From the NCBI GenBank assembly GCA_028752905.1, contig JAQNBH010000015.1:14832036-14896035 (forward strand): a stretch of 64,000 bases of DNA, read 5' to 3'. Within the stretch, counting starts at the first letter, position 1; every line of letters starts with the position of its first letter. A model generated the notes under the pieces. It searched no databases, was not told the DNA's origin, and saw only the letters and a list, made by a program, of their open reading frames with translations. This DNA is from Cladorhizidae sp. MBARI D1340-BT2. Taxonomy: Eukaryota; Porifera; Demospongiae; Poecilosclerida; Cladorhizidae. Both the position numbers and the translations under genes were made by a program. Shown here one piece after another: positions 12,401-24,129 of the stretch.

Positions 12401-13775
12401 GTTTTAGTGTAGGCAGAGATGTAAGGGCACTCCACTAACACACTAATACCAAGCACAAACAAAGTTTTAGTGTAGGCAGAGATGTAAGGGCACTCCACTA
12501 ACACACTAATACCAAGCACAAACAAAGTTTTATTGTAGGCAGAGATGTAAGGGTACTCCATAACACACTAATACCAAGCACAAACAAAGTTTTAGTGTAG
12601 GCAGAGATGTAAGGGTACTCCACTAACACACTAATACCAGGCACAAACAAAGTTTTGGTGTAGGCAGAGATGTAAGGGCACTCCACTAACACACTAATAC
12701 CAAGCACAAACAAAGTTTTAGTGTAGGCAGAGATGTAAGGGCACTCCACTAACACACTAATACCAAGCACAAACAAAGTTTTAGTGTAGGCAGAGATGTA
12801 AGGCTCCACTAACACACTAATACCAAGCACAAACAAAGTTTTAGTGTAGGCAGAGATGTAAGGCTCCACTAACACACTAATACCAGGCACAAACAAAGTT
12901 TTAGTGTAGGCAGAGATGTAAGGGCACTCCACTAACACACTAATACCAGGCACAAACAAAGTTTTAGTGTAGGCAGAGATGTAAGGGCTCTCCACTAACA
13001 CACTAATACCAGGCACAAACAAAGTTTTAGTGTAGGCAGAGATGTAAGGGCACTCCACTAACACACTAATACCAGGCACAAACAAAGTTTTAGTGTAGGC
13101 AGAGATGTAAGGGCACTCCACTAACACACTAATACCAGGCACAAACAAAGTTTTAGTGTAGGCAGAGATGTAAGGGCACTCCACTAACACACTAATACCA
13201 AGCACAAACAAAGTTTTAGTGTAGGCAGAGATGTAAGGGCACTCCACTAACACACTAATACCAGGCACAAACAAAGTTTTAGTGTAGGCAGAGATGTAAG
13301 GGTACTCCACTAACACACTAATACCAGGCACAAACAAAGTTTTAGTGTAGGCAGAGATGTAAGGCTCCACAACACACTAATACCAAGCACAAACAAAGTT
13401 TTAGTGTAGGCAGAGATGTAAGGGCTCTCCACTAACACACTAATACCAAGCACAAACAAAGTTTTGGTGTAGGCAGAGATGTAAGGGTACTCCACTAACA
13501 CACTAATACCAGGCACAAACAAAGTTTTAGTGTAGGCAGAGATGTAAGGGCTCTCCACTAACACACTAATACCAAGCACAAACAAAGTTTTAGTGTAGGC
13601 AGAGATGTAAGGGCACTCCACTAACACACTAATACCAAGCACAAACAAAGTTTTAGTGTAGGCAGAGATGTAAGGGTACTCCACTAACATACTAATACCA
13701 GGCACAAACAAAGTTTTAGTGTAGGCAGAGATGTAAGGCTCCACTAACACACTAATACCAAGCACAAACAAAGTT
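9475..13775. repeat. 4.3-kb minisatellite, 63-bp unit with 60-bp variant
   Basis: About 69 tandem copies of a 63-bp unit including AAACAAAGTTTTAGTGTAGG, CAGAGATGTAAGGG and CACTCCACTAACACACTAAT. A recurrent 60-bp form lacks three bases after AAGG. On the minus strand each unit reads as a 21-residue (or 20-residue) repeat YISAYTKTLFVPGISVLVE. Because 63 and 60 are both multiples of three, frames of 155-377 codons stay open. Breaks come from rare 1- to 4-base indels (for example near 9935, 11000, 11770, 12560, 13370). No start context, splice site or flanking domain supports a protein. Confidence 0.93.
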
Positions 13776-14127
13776 GTGTTTCTTGTTTGATACTCCACAA
13801 GCATGTACACGACACATGTACATATACGCTGCCGCCAAAGCTGTCTTGCGTGCCAGGGTATGGTCAGGGTGTGGTCCTCGTGCATGATGATCAAAGCATG
13901 GCCGACGTTATTACAAGTACATAACATCTGAAGTAAATTCTCCTCTATTTGTTGCACAACACCAGATCACTCACCAGATCACTTGATAAAAATGCTTTAT
14001 CTTCTGGTCGATGGCTTTATAGAAATTCGACATTGGACCTTCCAAACCATCTGTTCCCCTGCATCATCTTGTTGAGCTGCTATATCAGAACTTTCTCTCT
14101 CTCTCTCTCTCGAGCAGGAGAGAAACA
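13776..14127. other. unique spacer between two minisatellites
   Basis: Single-copy DNA ending in a (CT)n run at 14092-14111. The minus-strand frame of the 63-bp array runs on through it for about 55 codons without a recognisable domain. Confidence 0.4.
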
Positions 14128-16316
14128 AGAAAGCTTCTATAGACACTAGCACTATGCCATGTGCTTCTATAGACACTAGCACTATGCCATGTGCTTCTAT
14201 AGACACTAGCACTATGCCATGTGCTTCTATAGACACTAGCACTATGCCATGTGCTTCTATAGACACTAGCACTATGCCATGTGCTTCTATAGACACTAGC
14301 ACTATGCCATGTGCTTCTATAGACACTAGCACTATGCCATGTGCTTCTATAGACACTAGCACTATGCCATGTGCTACTATAGACACTAGCACTATGCCAT
14401 GTGCTTCTATAGACACTAGCACTATGCCATGTGCTTCTATAGACACTAGCACTATGCCATGTGCTTCTATAGACACTAGCACTATGCCATGTGCTTCTAT
14501 AGACACTAGCACTATGCCATGTGCTTCTATAGACACTAGCACTATGCCATGTGCTTCTATAGACACTATGCCATGTGCTTCTATAGACACTAGCACTATG
14601 CCATGTGCTTCTATAGACACTAGCACTATGCCATGTGCTTCTATAGACACTAGCACTATGCCATGTGCTTCTATAGACACTAGCACTATGCCATGTGCTT
14701 CTATAGACACTAGCACTATGCCATGTGCTTCTATAGACACTAGCACTATGCCATGTGCTTCTATAGACACTAGCACTATGCCATGTGCTTCTATAGACAC
14801 TAGCACTATGCCATGTGCTTCTATAGACACTAGCACTATGCCATGTGCTTCTATAGACACTAGCACTATGCCATGTGCTTCTATAGACACTAGCACTATG
14901 CCATGTGCTTCTATAGACACTAGCACTATGCCATGTGCTTCTATAGACACTAGCACTATGCCATGTGCTTCTATAGACACTAGCACTATGCCATGTGCTT
15001 CTATAGACACTAGCACTATGCCATGTGCTTCTATAGACACTAGCACTATGCCATGTGCTTCTATAGACACTAGCACTATGCCATGTGCTTCTATAGACAC
15101 TAGCACTATGCCATGTGCTTCTATAGACACTAGCACTATGCCATGTGCTTCTATAGACACCAGCACTATGCCATGTGCTTCTATAGACACTAGCACTATG
15201 CCATGTGCTTCTATAGACACTAGCACTATGCCATGTGCTTCTATAGACACTAGCACTATGCCATGTGCTTCTATAGACACTAGCACTATGCCATGTGCTT
15301 CTATAGACACTAGCACTATGCCATGTGCTTCTATAGACACTAGCACTATGCCATGTGCTTCTATAGACACTAGCACTATGCCATGTGCTTCTATAGACAC
15401 TAGCACTATGCCATGTGCTTCTATAGACACTATGCCATGTGCTTCTATAGACACTAGCACTATGCCATGTGCTTCTATAGACACTAGCACTATGCCATGT
15501 GCCTCTATAGACACTAGCACTATGCCATGTGCTTCTATATACACTAGCACTATGCCATGTGCTTCTATAGACACTAGCACTATGCCATGTGCTTCTATAG
15601 ACACTAGCACTATGCCATGTGCCTCTATAGACACTAGCACTATGCCATGTGCTTCTATAGACACTAGCACTATGCCATGTGCTTCTATAGACACTAGCAC
15701 TATGCCATGTGCCTCTATAGACACTAGCACTATGCCATGTGCTTCTATAGACACTAGCACTATGCCATGTGCTTCTATAGACACTAGCACTATGCCATGT
15801 GCTTCTATAGACACTAGCACTATGCCATGTGCTTCTATAGACACTAGCACTATGCCATGTGCTTCTATAGACACTAGCACTATGCCATGTGCCTCTATAG
15901 ACACTAGCACTATGCCATGTGCTTCTATAGACACTAGCACTATGCCATGTGCTTCTATAGACACTAGCACTATGCCATGTGCTTCTATAGACACTAGCAC
16001 TATGCCATGTGCTTCTATAGACACTAGCACTATGCCATGTGCTTCTATAGACACTAGCACTATGCCATGTGCTTCTATAGACACTAGCACTATGCCATGT
16101 GCTTCTATAGACACTAGCACTATGCCATGTGCTTCTATAGACACTAGCACTATGCCATGTGCTTCTATAGACACTAGCACTATGCCATGTGCTTCTATAG
16201 ACACTAGCACTATGCCATGTGCTCCTATAGACACTAGCACTATGCCATGTGCTTCTATAGACACTAGCACTATGCCATGTGCTTCTATAGACACTAGCAC
16301 TATGCCATGTGCTTCT
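14128..16316. repeat. 2.2-kb minisatellite, 30-bp unit, highly uniform
   Basis: About 73 copies of GCTTCTATAGACACTAGCAC plus TATGCCATGT, nearly identical. Only a few substitutions are seen (for example C-to-T changes in the GCCTCT copies at 15500-15900, GCTCC at 16222), and at least two units are shortened to 21 bp (near 14560 and 15423). Because 30 and 21 are multiples of three, the plus strand is open for 727 codons (MPCASIDTST repeat) and the minus strand for 802 codons (IEAHGIVLVS repeat). The near identity implies recent expansion or strong homogenisation. No evidence for translation beyond openness. Confidence 0.95.
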
Positions 16317-16665
16317 GGTGTAAGCAAATTACTGTAAAGGCCAACACTGCATAAGTTAGTATCATACGTTTCTGGCAAATTACTATAAAGGCTAACACTA
16401 CACAAGTTAGTGTCATGTGCTTCTGTGTAAGCAATTTACTATAAAGGCCAACACTGCATAAGTTAGTGTCATGCGTTTCTGGTGTAATCAAATTACTATT
16501 TCTGGTAAATTACTATAAAGGCTAACACTACACAAGTTAGTGTCATGTGCTTCTGTGTAAGCAATTTACTATAAAGGCCAACACTGCATAAGTTAGTGTC
16601 ATGCGTTTCTGGTGTAATCAAATTACTATAAAGGCTTACAATACTGTAGGTAGGTCAGTGCCTGT
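16317..16665. repeat. short tandem/dispersed repeat, ~127-bp unit
   Basis: A block of AAATTACTATAAAGGCTAAC, CACAAGTTAGTGTCATG and TGCTTCTGTG repeats, with two near-identical copies of about 127 bp (from about 16374 and 16501). Fragments recur at 17035-17260 (CTATAAAGGCCAACACT, GGTCAGTGCC). It abuts the 30-bp array and shares the motif CATGTGCTTCT with it. Confidence 0.75.
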
Positions 16666-17757
16666 ACTTCTGATAGTAATGGATGCTAAGCATTGAGTAG
16701 CGAGTGATGAGAAAGAAAAAGCTAGAGCATGCTGATAAACCGAGTAACTATGTCCATCATCCTTTCCTGTCAGCCATGCAGCCTGCTCTCACCCGCCTGT
16801 GTAGCAAATTTAATCCTACAAAAAAAAATTGCCCAGTGCAGCCAGCAGAGTCTAGCTTCCTATCTGCTGCCTGGTGTTCTCTCGATTCTCTTGATTATGA
16901 TGCCCATTCCTGATTTACGTAAGCCCTCAAGGTGGGTGAATGTACGGTGAATACATATTTAGATAGACATGCCTTGCATGGCAATACCGAGTTAGTCATC
17001 TAACTCCTCAGCAAGGAGTCGCCTCATTTGCCAAATATGCAAGTTGCTATAAAGGCCAACACTAGGTAGGTCAGTGCCTGTACTTCTGTTATAAGAGGTA
17101 GGTCAGTGCCCATATTTCTGGTGAGAGAGAAGGAAGAGAGGGGAGAATTGGCGAGAGACTTTCTGGTATAAGCAAATTACTACCTATAAAGGCCCACTGT
17201 ACTTCTGGTATAACCTAAGCAAGTTATGAAAGTAGGTCAGTGCCCGTATTTCTGGTAGAACGTGTGTTGAGAAAAACAACTCCAATCCCGTTAAGCACTC
17301 GAAGATCTAATAGTTTGGTGGCACCTGAGATTTGTGCCTTGGTCTACTCACTTTTCCAAGGGGCAATCCCCGGTAAAAAAGCAGAAATGAGTGATGCTCC
17401 CTTTTGGAGGTTTTCAAGGCTAAGAAGCAGACGTATAACTTGCTAATAATAATTGAATTCTTGCTTGGGGGAAAAAAATCAGTTAGGGTGTGTGTGTGAT
17501 ATTCCCCCCCAACCCCCACCCCCCCAACCCACCCCCTTATGACACACTAGATAAGAGGGGAGAGTGTGATCCTGTACTTCAAGTGCGAGAGGACAATGCT
17601 GAAGCGAGTTTCTCTGGTGGAAGGACATACGCTGCAGATCTGCAGACTCAGCTATATCCATGGTGAGGAGAAGGACTGGACTAGAAGAAGCTACAGCACC
17701 AACTTGGTCTTCGTGCAAACTTGGCATGGCTCCTCAAAGGTCAAGCATGAAACGTCT
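16666..17757. other. unique DNA with scattered repeat fragments
   Basis: Holds partial copies of the 16317-16665 repeat, a purine-rich run (17120-17150) and poly-C tracts at 17500-17535. No exon with both splice sites and a recognisable product. Confidence 0.35.
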
Positions 17758-17759
17758 AA

Positions 17760-19040
17760 CAGTGTTCAGGTGGCTAGGGCATCAGGTGGCTAGGGCATCA
17801 GGTGGCTAGGGCATCAGGTGGCTAGTGCATCAGGTGGCTAGTGCATCAGGTGGCTAGGGCATCAGGTGGCTAGGGCATCAGGTGGCTAGTGCATCAGGTG
17901 GCTAGTGCATCAGGTGGCTAGTGCATCAGGTGGCTAGTGCATCAGGTGGCTAGGGCATCAGGTGGCTAGTGCATCAGGTGGCTAGTGCATCAGGTGGCTA
18001 GGGCATCAGGTGGCTAGGGCATCAGGTGGCTAGTGCATCAGGTGGCTAGTGCATCAGGTGGCTAGTGCATCAGGTGGCTAGTGCATCAGGTGACTAGTGC
18101 ATCAGGTGGCTAGTGCATCAGGTGGCTAGGGCATCAGGTGGCTAGTGCATCAGGTGGCTAGTGCATCAGGTGGCTAGTGTATCAGGTGGCTAGTGCATCA
18201 GGTAGCTAGTGCATCAGGTGGCTAGTGCATCAGGTGACCAGGGCATCAGGTGGCTAGTTCATCAGGTGACCAGGGCATCAGGTGGCTAGTGCATCAGGTG
18301 GCTAGGGCATCAGGTGGCTAGGGCATCAGGTGGCTGGTGCATCAGGTGGCTAGTGCATCAGGTGTCTAGGGCATCAGGTGGCTAGTGCATCAGGTGGCTA
18401 GTGCATCAGGTGGCTAGTGCATCAGGTGACTATGACATCAGGTGGCTAGTGCATCAGGTGGCTAGTGCATCAGGTGGCTAGTGCATCAGGTGGCTAGTGC
18501 ATCAGGTGGCTAGGGAATCAGGTGGCAAGGGATCAGGTGACTAGGCATCAGGTGGCTAGGCATCAGGTGGCTAGTGCATCAGGTGACTAGTGCATCAGGT
18601 AGCTAGTGCATCAGGTGGCTAGTGCATCAGGTGGCTAGTGTATCAGGTGGCTAGTGCATCAGGTGGCTAGTGTATCAGGTGGCTAGTGTATCAGGTGGCT
18701 AGTGCATCAGGTGGCTAGTGTATCAGGTGGCTAGTGCATCAGGTGGCTAGGGCATCAGGTGGCTAGTGCATCAGGTGGCTAGGGCATCAGGTGGCTAGGG
18801 CATCAGGTGGCTAGTGCATCAGGTGGCTAGTGCATCAGGTGACTAGGGCATCAGGTGGCTAGTGCATCAGGTGGCTAGTGCATCAGGTGGCTAGTGCATC
18901 AGGTGGCTAGGGCATCAGGTGGCTAGGGCATCAGGTGGCTAGGGCATCAGGTGGCTAGGGCATCAGGTGGCTAGGGCATCAGGTGGCTAGGGCATCAGGT
19001 GGCTAGGGCATCAGGTGGCTAGGGCATCAGGTGGCTAGGT
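17760..19040. repeat. 1.3-kb minisatellite, 16-bp unit
   Basis: About 80 copies of CAGGTGGCTAGTGCAT with two main variants (TAGTGCAT and TAGGGCAT) interspersed. The variant patchwork suggests repeated local duplication of small blocks. The 16-bp unit is not a multiple of three and carries TAG in one frame, so the array has no long reading frames. Confidence 0.95.
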
Positions 19041-19600
19041 CATTCATGTTGTAACGAAGTAATACCTCCGTACAGTCCAGATGTGTCAACAATTGTGGCA
19101 TACAGTACACATGCTTGCAGAGTCAAATGTGTTGCTGTGTTTTTTAAGACGGGCCAGCACGGAGCATGCTGGTGGGAGTGAGTGGAGTGGAGCTCTCTGT
19201 CGGTGCACAGATGGAAGCTTGTGGTGATCAAACAGCAGCTGCAAGTAGCCAATTTTGCTGCAAGTCTAGGGAGGAGCCAAGCAGGAGAAACTGTGATCAC
19301 CAACATAAGAGTGCATGGCAGGCAAGGTCAGGCAGAGAGCCCTTACTCTCAGCAGCTATACTTCCAGAGATGTAGCTACATTCTTGCAGACCATGCAGCG
19401 ACAGCTGATTGATTGGCACGCATTAAATCAGCAGGAGGCTTGGGGATGCACTTCGTGATCGATAAAATGTCACACACCCCCCCCCCTCCACCTGAGCTTG
19501 CTGGGAGGGAGGTGGAGGTGGAGGGGGGAGAGAAAGAAATTTGGAGGGAGAGAGGGTAGGGAGGAGGGAAAAAGGATTTTGGGGTCGTATGTGAAGCAGC
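19041..19600. other. unique DNA with poly-C/poly-G tracts
   Basis: A short C run followed by CTCC at 19477-19490 and a purine-rich GGAGG run at 19505-19575. No supported gene. Confidence 0.35.
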
Positions 19601-19604
19601 TTAC

Positions 19605-19687
19605 CATTTTCACTTGATCCCTCAGGCAGACATCCGGTATCTTACTGGGATCCTTCATCCACTGACTGACCAACACATTGGGAGCAG
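19605..19687 (-). CDS. exon of unrecognised minus-strand gene
   Basis: An 83-nt minus-strand exon with a strong acceptor (TCTATTTTGCAG) and a GTAAGC donor. The only open frame reads APNVLVSQWMKDPSKIPDVC then LRDQVKM, with a two-base split codon at the start. Composition is that of ordinary soluble protein, unlike the surrounding repeats. I do not recognise the family. It may belong to the same gene as the exons at 26637-28457, but the phases require at least one intervening exon that I cannot see. Confidence 0.5.
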
Positions 19688-19699
19688 CTGCAAAATAGA

Positions 19700-20280
19700 C
19701 ATCATGCATCATGCGACTGTCACGCACATTATTACATAGTCATCATCAATATCATGTGATGCAGGTCCCTCACCAGGATTGAGAGGGGGATTTCTTTTGG
19801 CCAATAACTCTGATGACCACACCCTTCCATCAAACCACACCCACTTTCACTTTGTGCACTGGCCACACCCATTATTTTGGTGACCACACACCATTATCCA
19901 TGCGTGATTGATCACGCCCACTTTCCATTACACTGCAACCACTTTGGCCTATGGTCCCCGATGGCTGTGGACTTTAAGCTTGCTTACCTGTTATGCAGTC
20001 ATGGCTGTAAACCCCTTCACAAAACCCTTCAGCAGAGACTGTTTTGTCAATCCAAATGATCCATATTCACCCGAGAATGTACCACAATAGAAGGGATCTC
20101 AGAGTGAGATAACCCCTCCCTCCCAGCCAGTCACACAACCCAGACTCTGTTATGCACACACACATTGAAGAGGAGTCTGTCAAATGTGTGTTTGTTCTGA
20201 TCTGTCACAATTTTCGTGGCATTTCATTGCACAAACAAAACAAATGTGAAATTGCCACTACACCTGTGAGATCACATGTG
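19700..20280. other. unique DNA, no gene seen
   Basis: Contains short CCACACCC motifs and a (CA)n stretch near 20155. Two 60-codon frames have no splice or domain support. Confidence 0.35.
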
Positions 20281-20366
20281 CCGCTACACCTGTGAGATCA
20301 CATGTGCCACTACACCTGTGAGATCACATGTGCCACTACAACTGTGAGATCACATGTGCCACTCAC
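20262..20366. repeat. short tandem repeat, 26-bp unit
   Basis: About four copies of GTGAGATCACATGTGCC with ACTACACCT between them. Confidence 0.85.
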
Positions 20367-20406
20367 TACACTAGTTTGGAGGTGCTGTCTAAGCACTGCG
20401 TGCCAT

Positions 20407-20487
20407 TCCCCCCCCCCCTCCCCCCCCCCCCCCACCCCCGAAACCCTGGCTATAGTGTCTTTGGTGTTTGGTGTGGCTCATGCTGGG

Positions 20488-20530
<43 letters not shown>
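20407..20530. repeat. poly-C tract and (GT)n microsatellite
   Basis: C-rich tracts at 20407-20438 followed by about 20 GT dinucleotides at 20489-20529. They are part of the spurious frames running through here. Confidence 0.93.
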
Positions 20531-20531
<1 letters not shown>

Positions 20532-20734
20532 TGAGGAGCTAGCAGAACTGGCCATGGGTGGCAGTGCCTCTCTCCTACTAGCCAGTCGCCTCTCTCCTAC
20601 TAGCCAGTCAGGATCAACTGCTGGAATGCGCAACTCCGACGCCCTCTGCCGCTCTCTGGTGGTCATAATACTGCCAGCACTGATTGGCCGGGGGAATTGC
20701 AAGTGGATGAAGTATGGCAAGGCCTGCACACACC

Positions 20735-21115
20735 TCCCAACTATGCTGAGAAAACATAGACCCCTGAAGGCCTGCACACACCTCCCAACCATCCCGTTTA
20801 TGCTGAGAAAACACAGACCCCTGAAGGCCTGCACACACCTCCCAACCATCCCGTTTATGCTGAGAAAACATAGACCCCTGAAGGCCTGCACACACCTCCC
20901 AACCATCCCATTTATGCTGAGAAAACATAGACCCCTGAAGGCCTGCACACACCTCCCAACCATCCCGTTTATGCTGAGAAAACATAGACCCCTGAATCTC
21001 CAAACCATCCCGTTTATGCCGGGAAAACATAGACCCCTGAATCTCCAAACCATCCCGTTTATGCCGGGAAAACATAGACCCCTGAATCTCCCAACCATCC
21101 TGTTTATGCCGGGAA
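20735..21115. repeat. minisatellite, 57-bp unit with 45-bp variant
   Basis: Units of GAAGGCCTGCACACACCTCC, CAACCATCCCGTTTATGCTG and AGAAAACATAGACCCCT spaced 57 bp (for example 20766 and 20823). The right-hand copies are shorter (about 45 bp) and carry GCCGGG in place of GCTGAG. About seven copies. Frames on both strands stay open because both lengths are multiples of three. Confidence 0.92.
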
Positions 21116-21275
21116 TATTCCTCAAGTTTTTGTGGCAGCATCCCAGGTAAAACCATGAAATGCCAAGTCTTGTGGAAGTGGAGTCAAACTCGCTGTAACG
21201 CGCACCAAGTTCTAAAAACATTGCCACATGACACATCGCAAGTACCATTCCGAGTGGTCTTACAAGTACTGCATG

Positions 21276-21785
21276 AAGCCTAGCAGCAAGGGGGAAGCCT
21301 AACAGCAAGGGGGAAGCCTAGCAGCAAGGGGGAAGCCTAGCAGCAAGGGGGAAGCCTAGCAGCAAGGGGGAAGCCTAGCAGCAAGGGGGAAGCCTAGCAG
21401 CAAGGGGGAAGCCTAGCAGCAAGGGGGAAGCCCAGCAGCAAGGGGGAAGCCCAGCAGCAAGGGGGAAGCCCAGCAGCAAGGGGAAGCCCAGCAGCAAGGG
21501 GGAAGCCCAGCAGCAAGGGGGAAGCCCAGCAGCAAGGGGGAAGCCCAGCAGCAAGGGGGAAGCCCAGCAGCAAGGGGAAAGCCCAGCAGCAAGGGGGAAG
21601 CCCAGCAGCAAGGGAGAAACTTAGCAGCAAGGGAGAAACCTAGCAGCAAGGGGGAGCAAGGGGGAAGCCTAGCAGCAAGGGAGAAGCCCAGCAGTAAGGG
21701 GGAAGCCTAGCAGCAAGGGAGAAGCCCAGCAGCAAGGGGGAAGCCTAGCAGCAAGGGAGAAGCCCAGCAGCAAGGGGGAAGCCTA
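21276..21785. repeat. minisatellite, 19-bp unit
   Basis: About 27 copies of AGCAGCAAGGGGGAAGCCT with AAGCCC and GAGAAGC variants. At the right end a two-unit alternation (GGGGGAAGCCT / GGGAGAAGCCC) appears, a 38-bp higher-order form. Confidence 0.94.
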
Positions 21786-21789
21786 CACA

Positions 21790-22455
21790 TTCTGTAAGTA
21801 ATGCAGCATGGATATTCAGTTGCTGTCAGACAAGGAGTGCAACCACACACAGCCATTTGTAAGAGTAGTATATACTGCTAGTGTTGATGGTATTGAGTAA
21901 CTGGTCATTGCTATCATCATCAAGCAGACAAACATTCATAAGGAATTTTTGTTTCATCCAGCAAATTAAAATTGAGGGAATGGCAGGTATGTTTTGGGTT
22001 CAAGATACAGCTGCTGAATCGGCAGCTGCTAGCATGTCACAACTGCTGTTTCACACGCGCTAAGATCGAGTGGTGATCTAACCAATTTGACCGCTGATCG
22101 GTATCAAGAAGCAGATTGGACAGAGCACAACACTGGAAGCTTTCTTCTGATTGTCACCCCCGCTACATTACGAGTGGTCTTTTAGTTGAAAACAAACTGT
22201 GCTATCTCGTGTTAATACCACACAACAAGAATGGGAGAAGAAAAACACTTATGGTCAGTTAGCGAGTATTCAGAATAAAAATTCCATACTTCGTCTTCCC
22301 AGATTTGTGCACACTTAATTAATTGATTAATTAATTAGAGCTTCTTTGGCTGCAATTTCACCGCTAGCCTACCAGTGAAAAATGTCTAATAGCGTTCTGA
22401 TTGACCAACTGTGAAATATCACGTCAATAGCCACAGGACTATACAGCGTTTTACT
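21790..22455. other. unique AT-rich DNA, no gene seen
   Basis: Includes a TTAATTAATTGATTAATTAA palindromic run near 22317. No supported exon. Confidence 0.35.
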
Positions 22456-22459
22456 ACAG

Positions 22460-22765
22460 AAAGCAATTCAGGTATGGTGTTAATATAGTGGGCAATTCAG
22501 GTATGGTGTTAATATAGTGGGCAATTCAGGTGTGGTGTTAATACTGTATTACAGGAGGCAATTCAGGTATGGTGTTAATACTGTACTACAGGATGCAATT
22601 CAGGTATGGTGTTAATACTGTACTACAGGAAGCAATTCAGCTATGGTGTTAATACTGTACTACAGGAAGCAATTCAGGTGTGGTATTAATACTGTACTAC
22701 ACGAGGCAATTCAGGTATGGTGTTAATACTGTACTACATGAGGCAATTCAGGTACAGTATTAAAA
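22460..22765. repeat. short minisatellite, ~37-bp unit
   Basis: About eight copies of GCAATTCAGGTATGGTGTTA followed by ATACTGTACTACAGGA. The first copies are shorter, with ATAGTGG. Confidence 0.88.
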
Positions 22766-23088
22766 GATCTTTGGTTTGCATTTAACGACGACTGCCACTT
22801 CCTACAAGCAGTCCTTCTTCAAACATCCTCTGCAATAATACAGTGATACAATGAGTGGCCTGCAAAATTGTATGCTAAGACATAACAACCTGAGTTTACA
22901 GTGTATTTCCTTCACTCTTCATTCTAGTCCTTATCATTAGGTGCATACGCAACAATGGTTTGCAGTTGTGCCATCCAAGCTTCAATTAAGAGCACATTGT
23001 TGCATATGCTCTAGCTTTAGGCAGTCTTCTTGATGATGCCACAAATTGTCTTCGTTATGCTGTGAAGCACTCCAGTCTCAATGCCATT
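22766..23088. other. unique DNA, no gene seen
   Basis: No repeat structure or coding exon that I can support. Confidence 0.35.
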
Positions 23089-23475
23089 GAAAACAACATC
23101 ATAAAACTCATCAGTTATGCACATGAGTAGTAGCTTCAATTTCAGGCAACATCATAAAACTCATCGGTTACGCACATGAGAGTAGCTTCAATTTCAGGCA
23201 ACATCATAAAACTCATCGGTTACGCACATGAGAGTAGCTTCAATTCCAGGCAACATTATAAAACTCATCAGTTACACACATGAGTAGTAGCTTCACATTC
23301 AGGCAACATTATAAAACTCATCAGTTACGCTCATGAGTAGTAGCTTCACATTCCAGACAACATCATAAAACTCATCAGTTACGCTCATGAGAGTAGCTTC
23401 AATTCCAGGCAACATTATAAAACTCATCAGTTACGCACATGAGAGTAGCTTCACATTCCAGACAACATCATAAAA
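23089..23475. repeat. short minisatellite, ~57-60-bp unit
   Basis: About seven copies of CATAAAACTCATCAGTTACG followed by CACATGAGAGTAGCTTCA and a CAGGCAACAT or CAGACAACAT joint. Confidence 0.88.
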
Positions 23476-24125
23476 CATTGACGCAAGAGTTACTAGTATG
23501 ACCACAACTATTATTAGCTGCAAATGGTTTCCTGACGAGCTTCTTGCTGCTCATTTGCAAGCACTTTTTAATCCTAAGTTGCCCAATCTTCTAGAAGCTG
23601 TTAGTTCGTGGTAACTTATCCTCTATGGGCTACGAAGTTCCAAAAGACTTCCAAATGATTACATCTGGCTCGGAGTCTAGCAGCTGTGTGCCTTGGTGCA
23701 AGATTATTATCTTCTTGGGATAAACACTAACGAACAATGTCTAAATGCTTTTGTAGTCAAACGTGCTTGGAGAATCCCAACATGCGCCTGACATCGCTAG
23801 CTCGTTCTTAGTTTGGCTGGCAAGACTAACCTCCTTCTCTCTGCTCCTGGTGAGGTCGGAAAAATTTTAATGCAAAATGCTCGTTTGATTTTGGTGGCAA
23901 AATGAATTGGTGTGCATTATCAAAAGCTGTGGAAAACCAAGACAAGAGAAAACAATTGAAACAGAGTGCCTAAACGAGAAGGTGAAATGTTTCCGGTCCT
24001 ACCGCATATAAAAAGAGCTGATGTGACATGCACTTTGCACACGATCATACATTCGTTATCTAAACTAAGACTTCAAGCTGTGGGAATACCAATCTTTAAA
24101 ACTTCATTGGCACCAAGTCCAGTAC
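23476..24125. other. unique DNA, no gene recognised
   Basis: No open frame above about 60 codons and no transposon motif that I recognise. CATATAAAAAG at 24005 resembles a TATA box, but nothing identifiable follows. Confidence 0.3.
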
Positions 24126-24129
24126 AATG

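Noticed and set aside
9475..13775. Minus-strand frames of 155-377 codons with a 21-residue repeat looked like a secreted or silk-like repetitive protein.
   Set aside because: The frames simply follow a 63/60-bp minisatellite; no signal peptide, start context or unique domain is attached, and frames break at random indels.
9475..19040. Regular repeat spacing suggested a CRISPR array.
   Set aside because: Repeats are contiguous with no unique spacers, no cas genes are present, and the context is eukaryotic.
20302..21308. Open frames of more than 275 codons on both strands looked like overlapping genes.
   Set aside because: They run through a poly-C tract, (GT)n and a 57/45-bp minisatellite, all multiples or accidents of frame.
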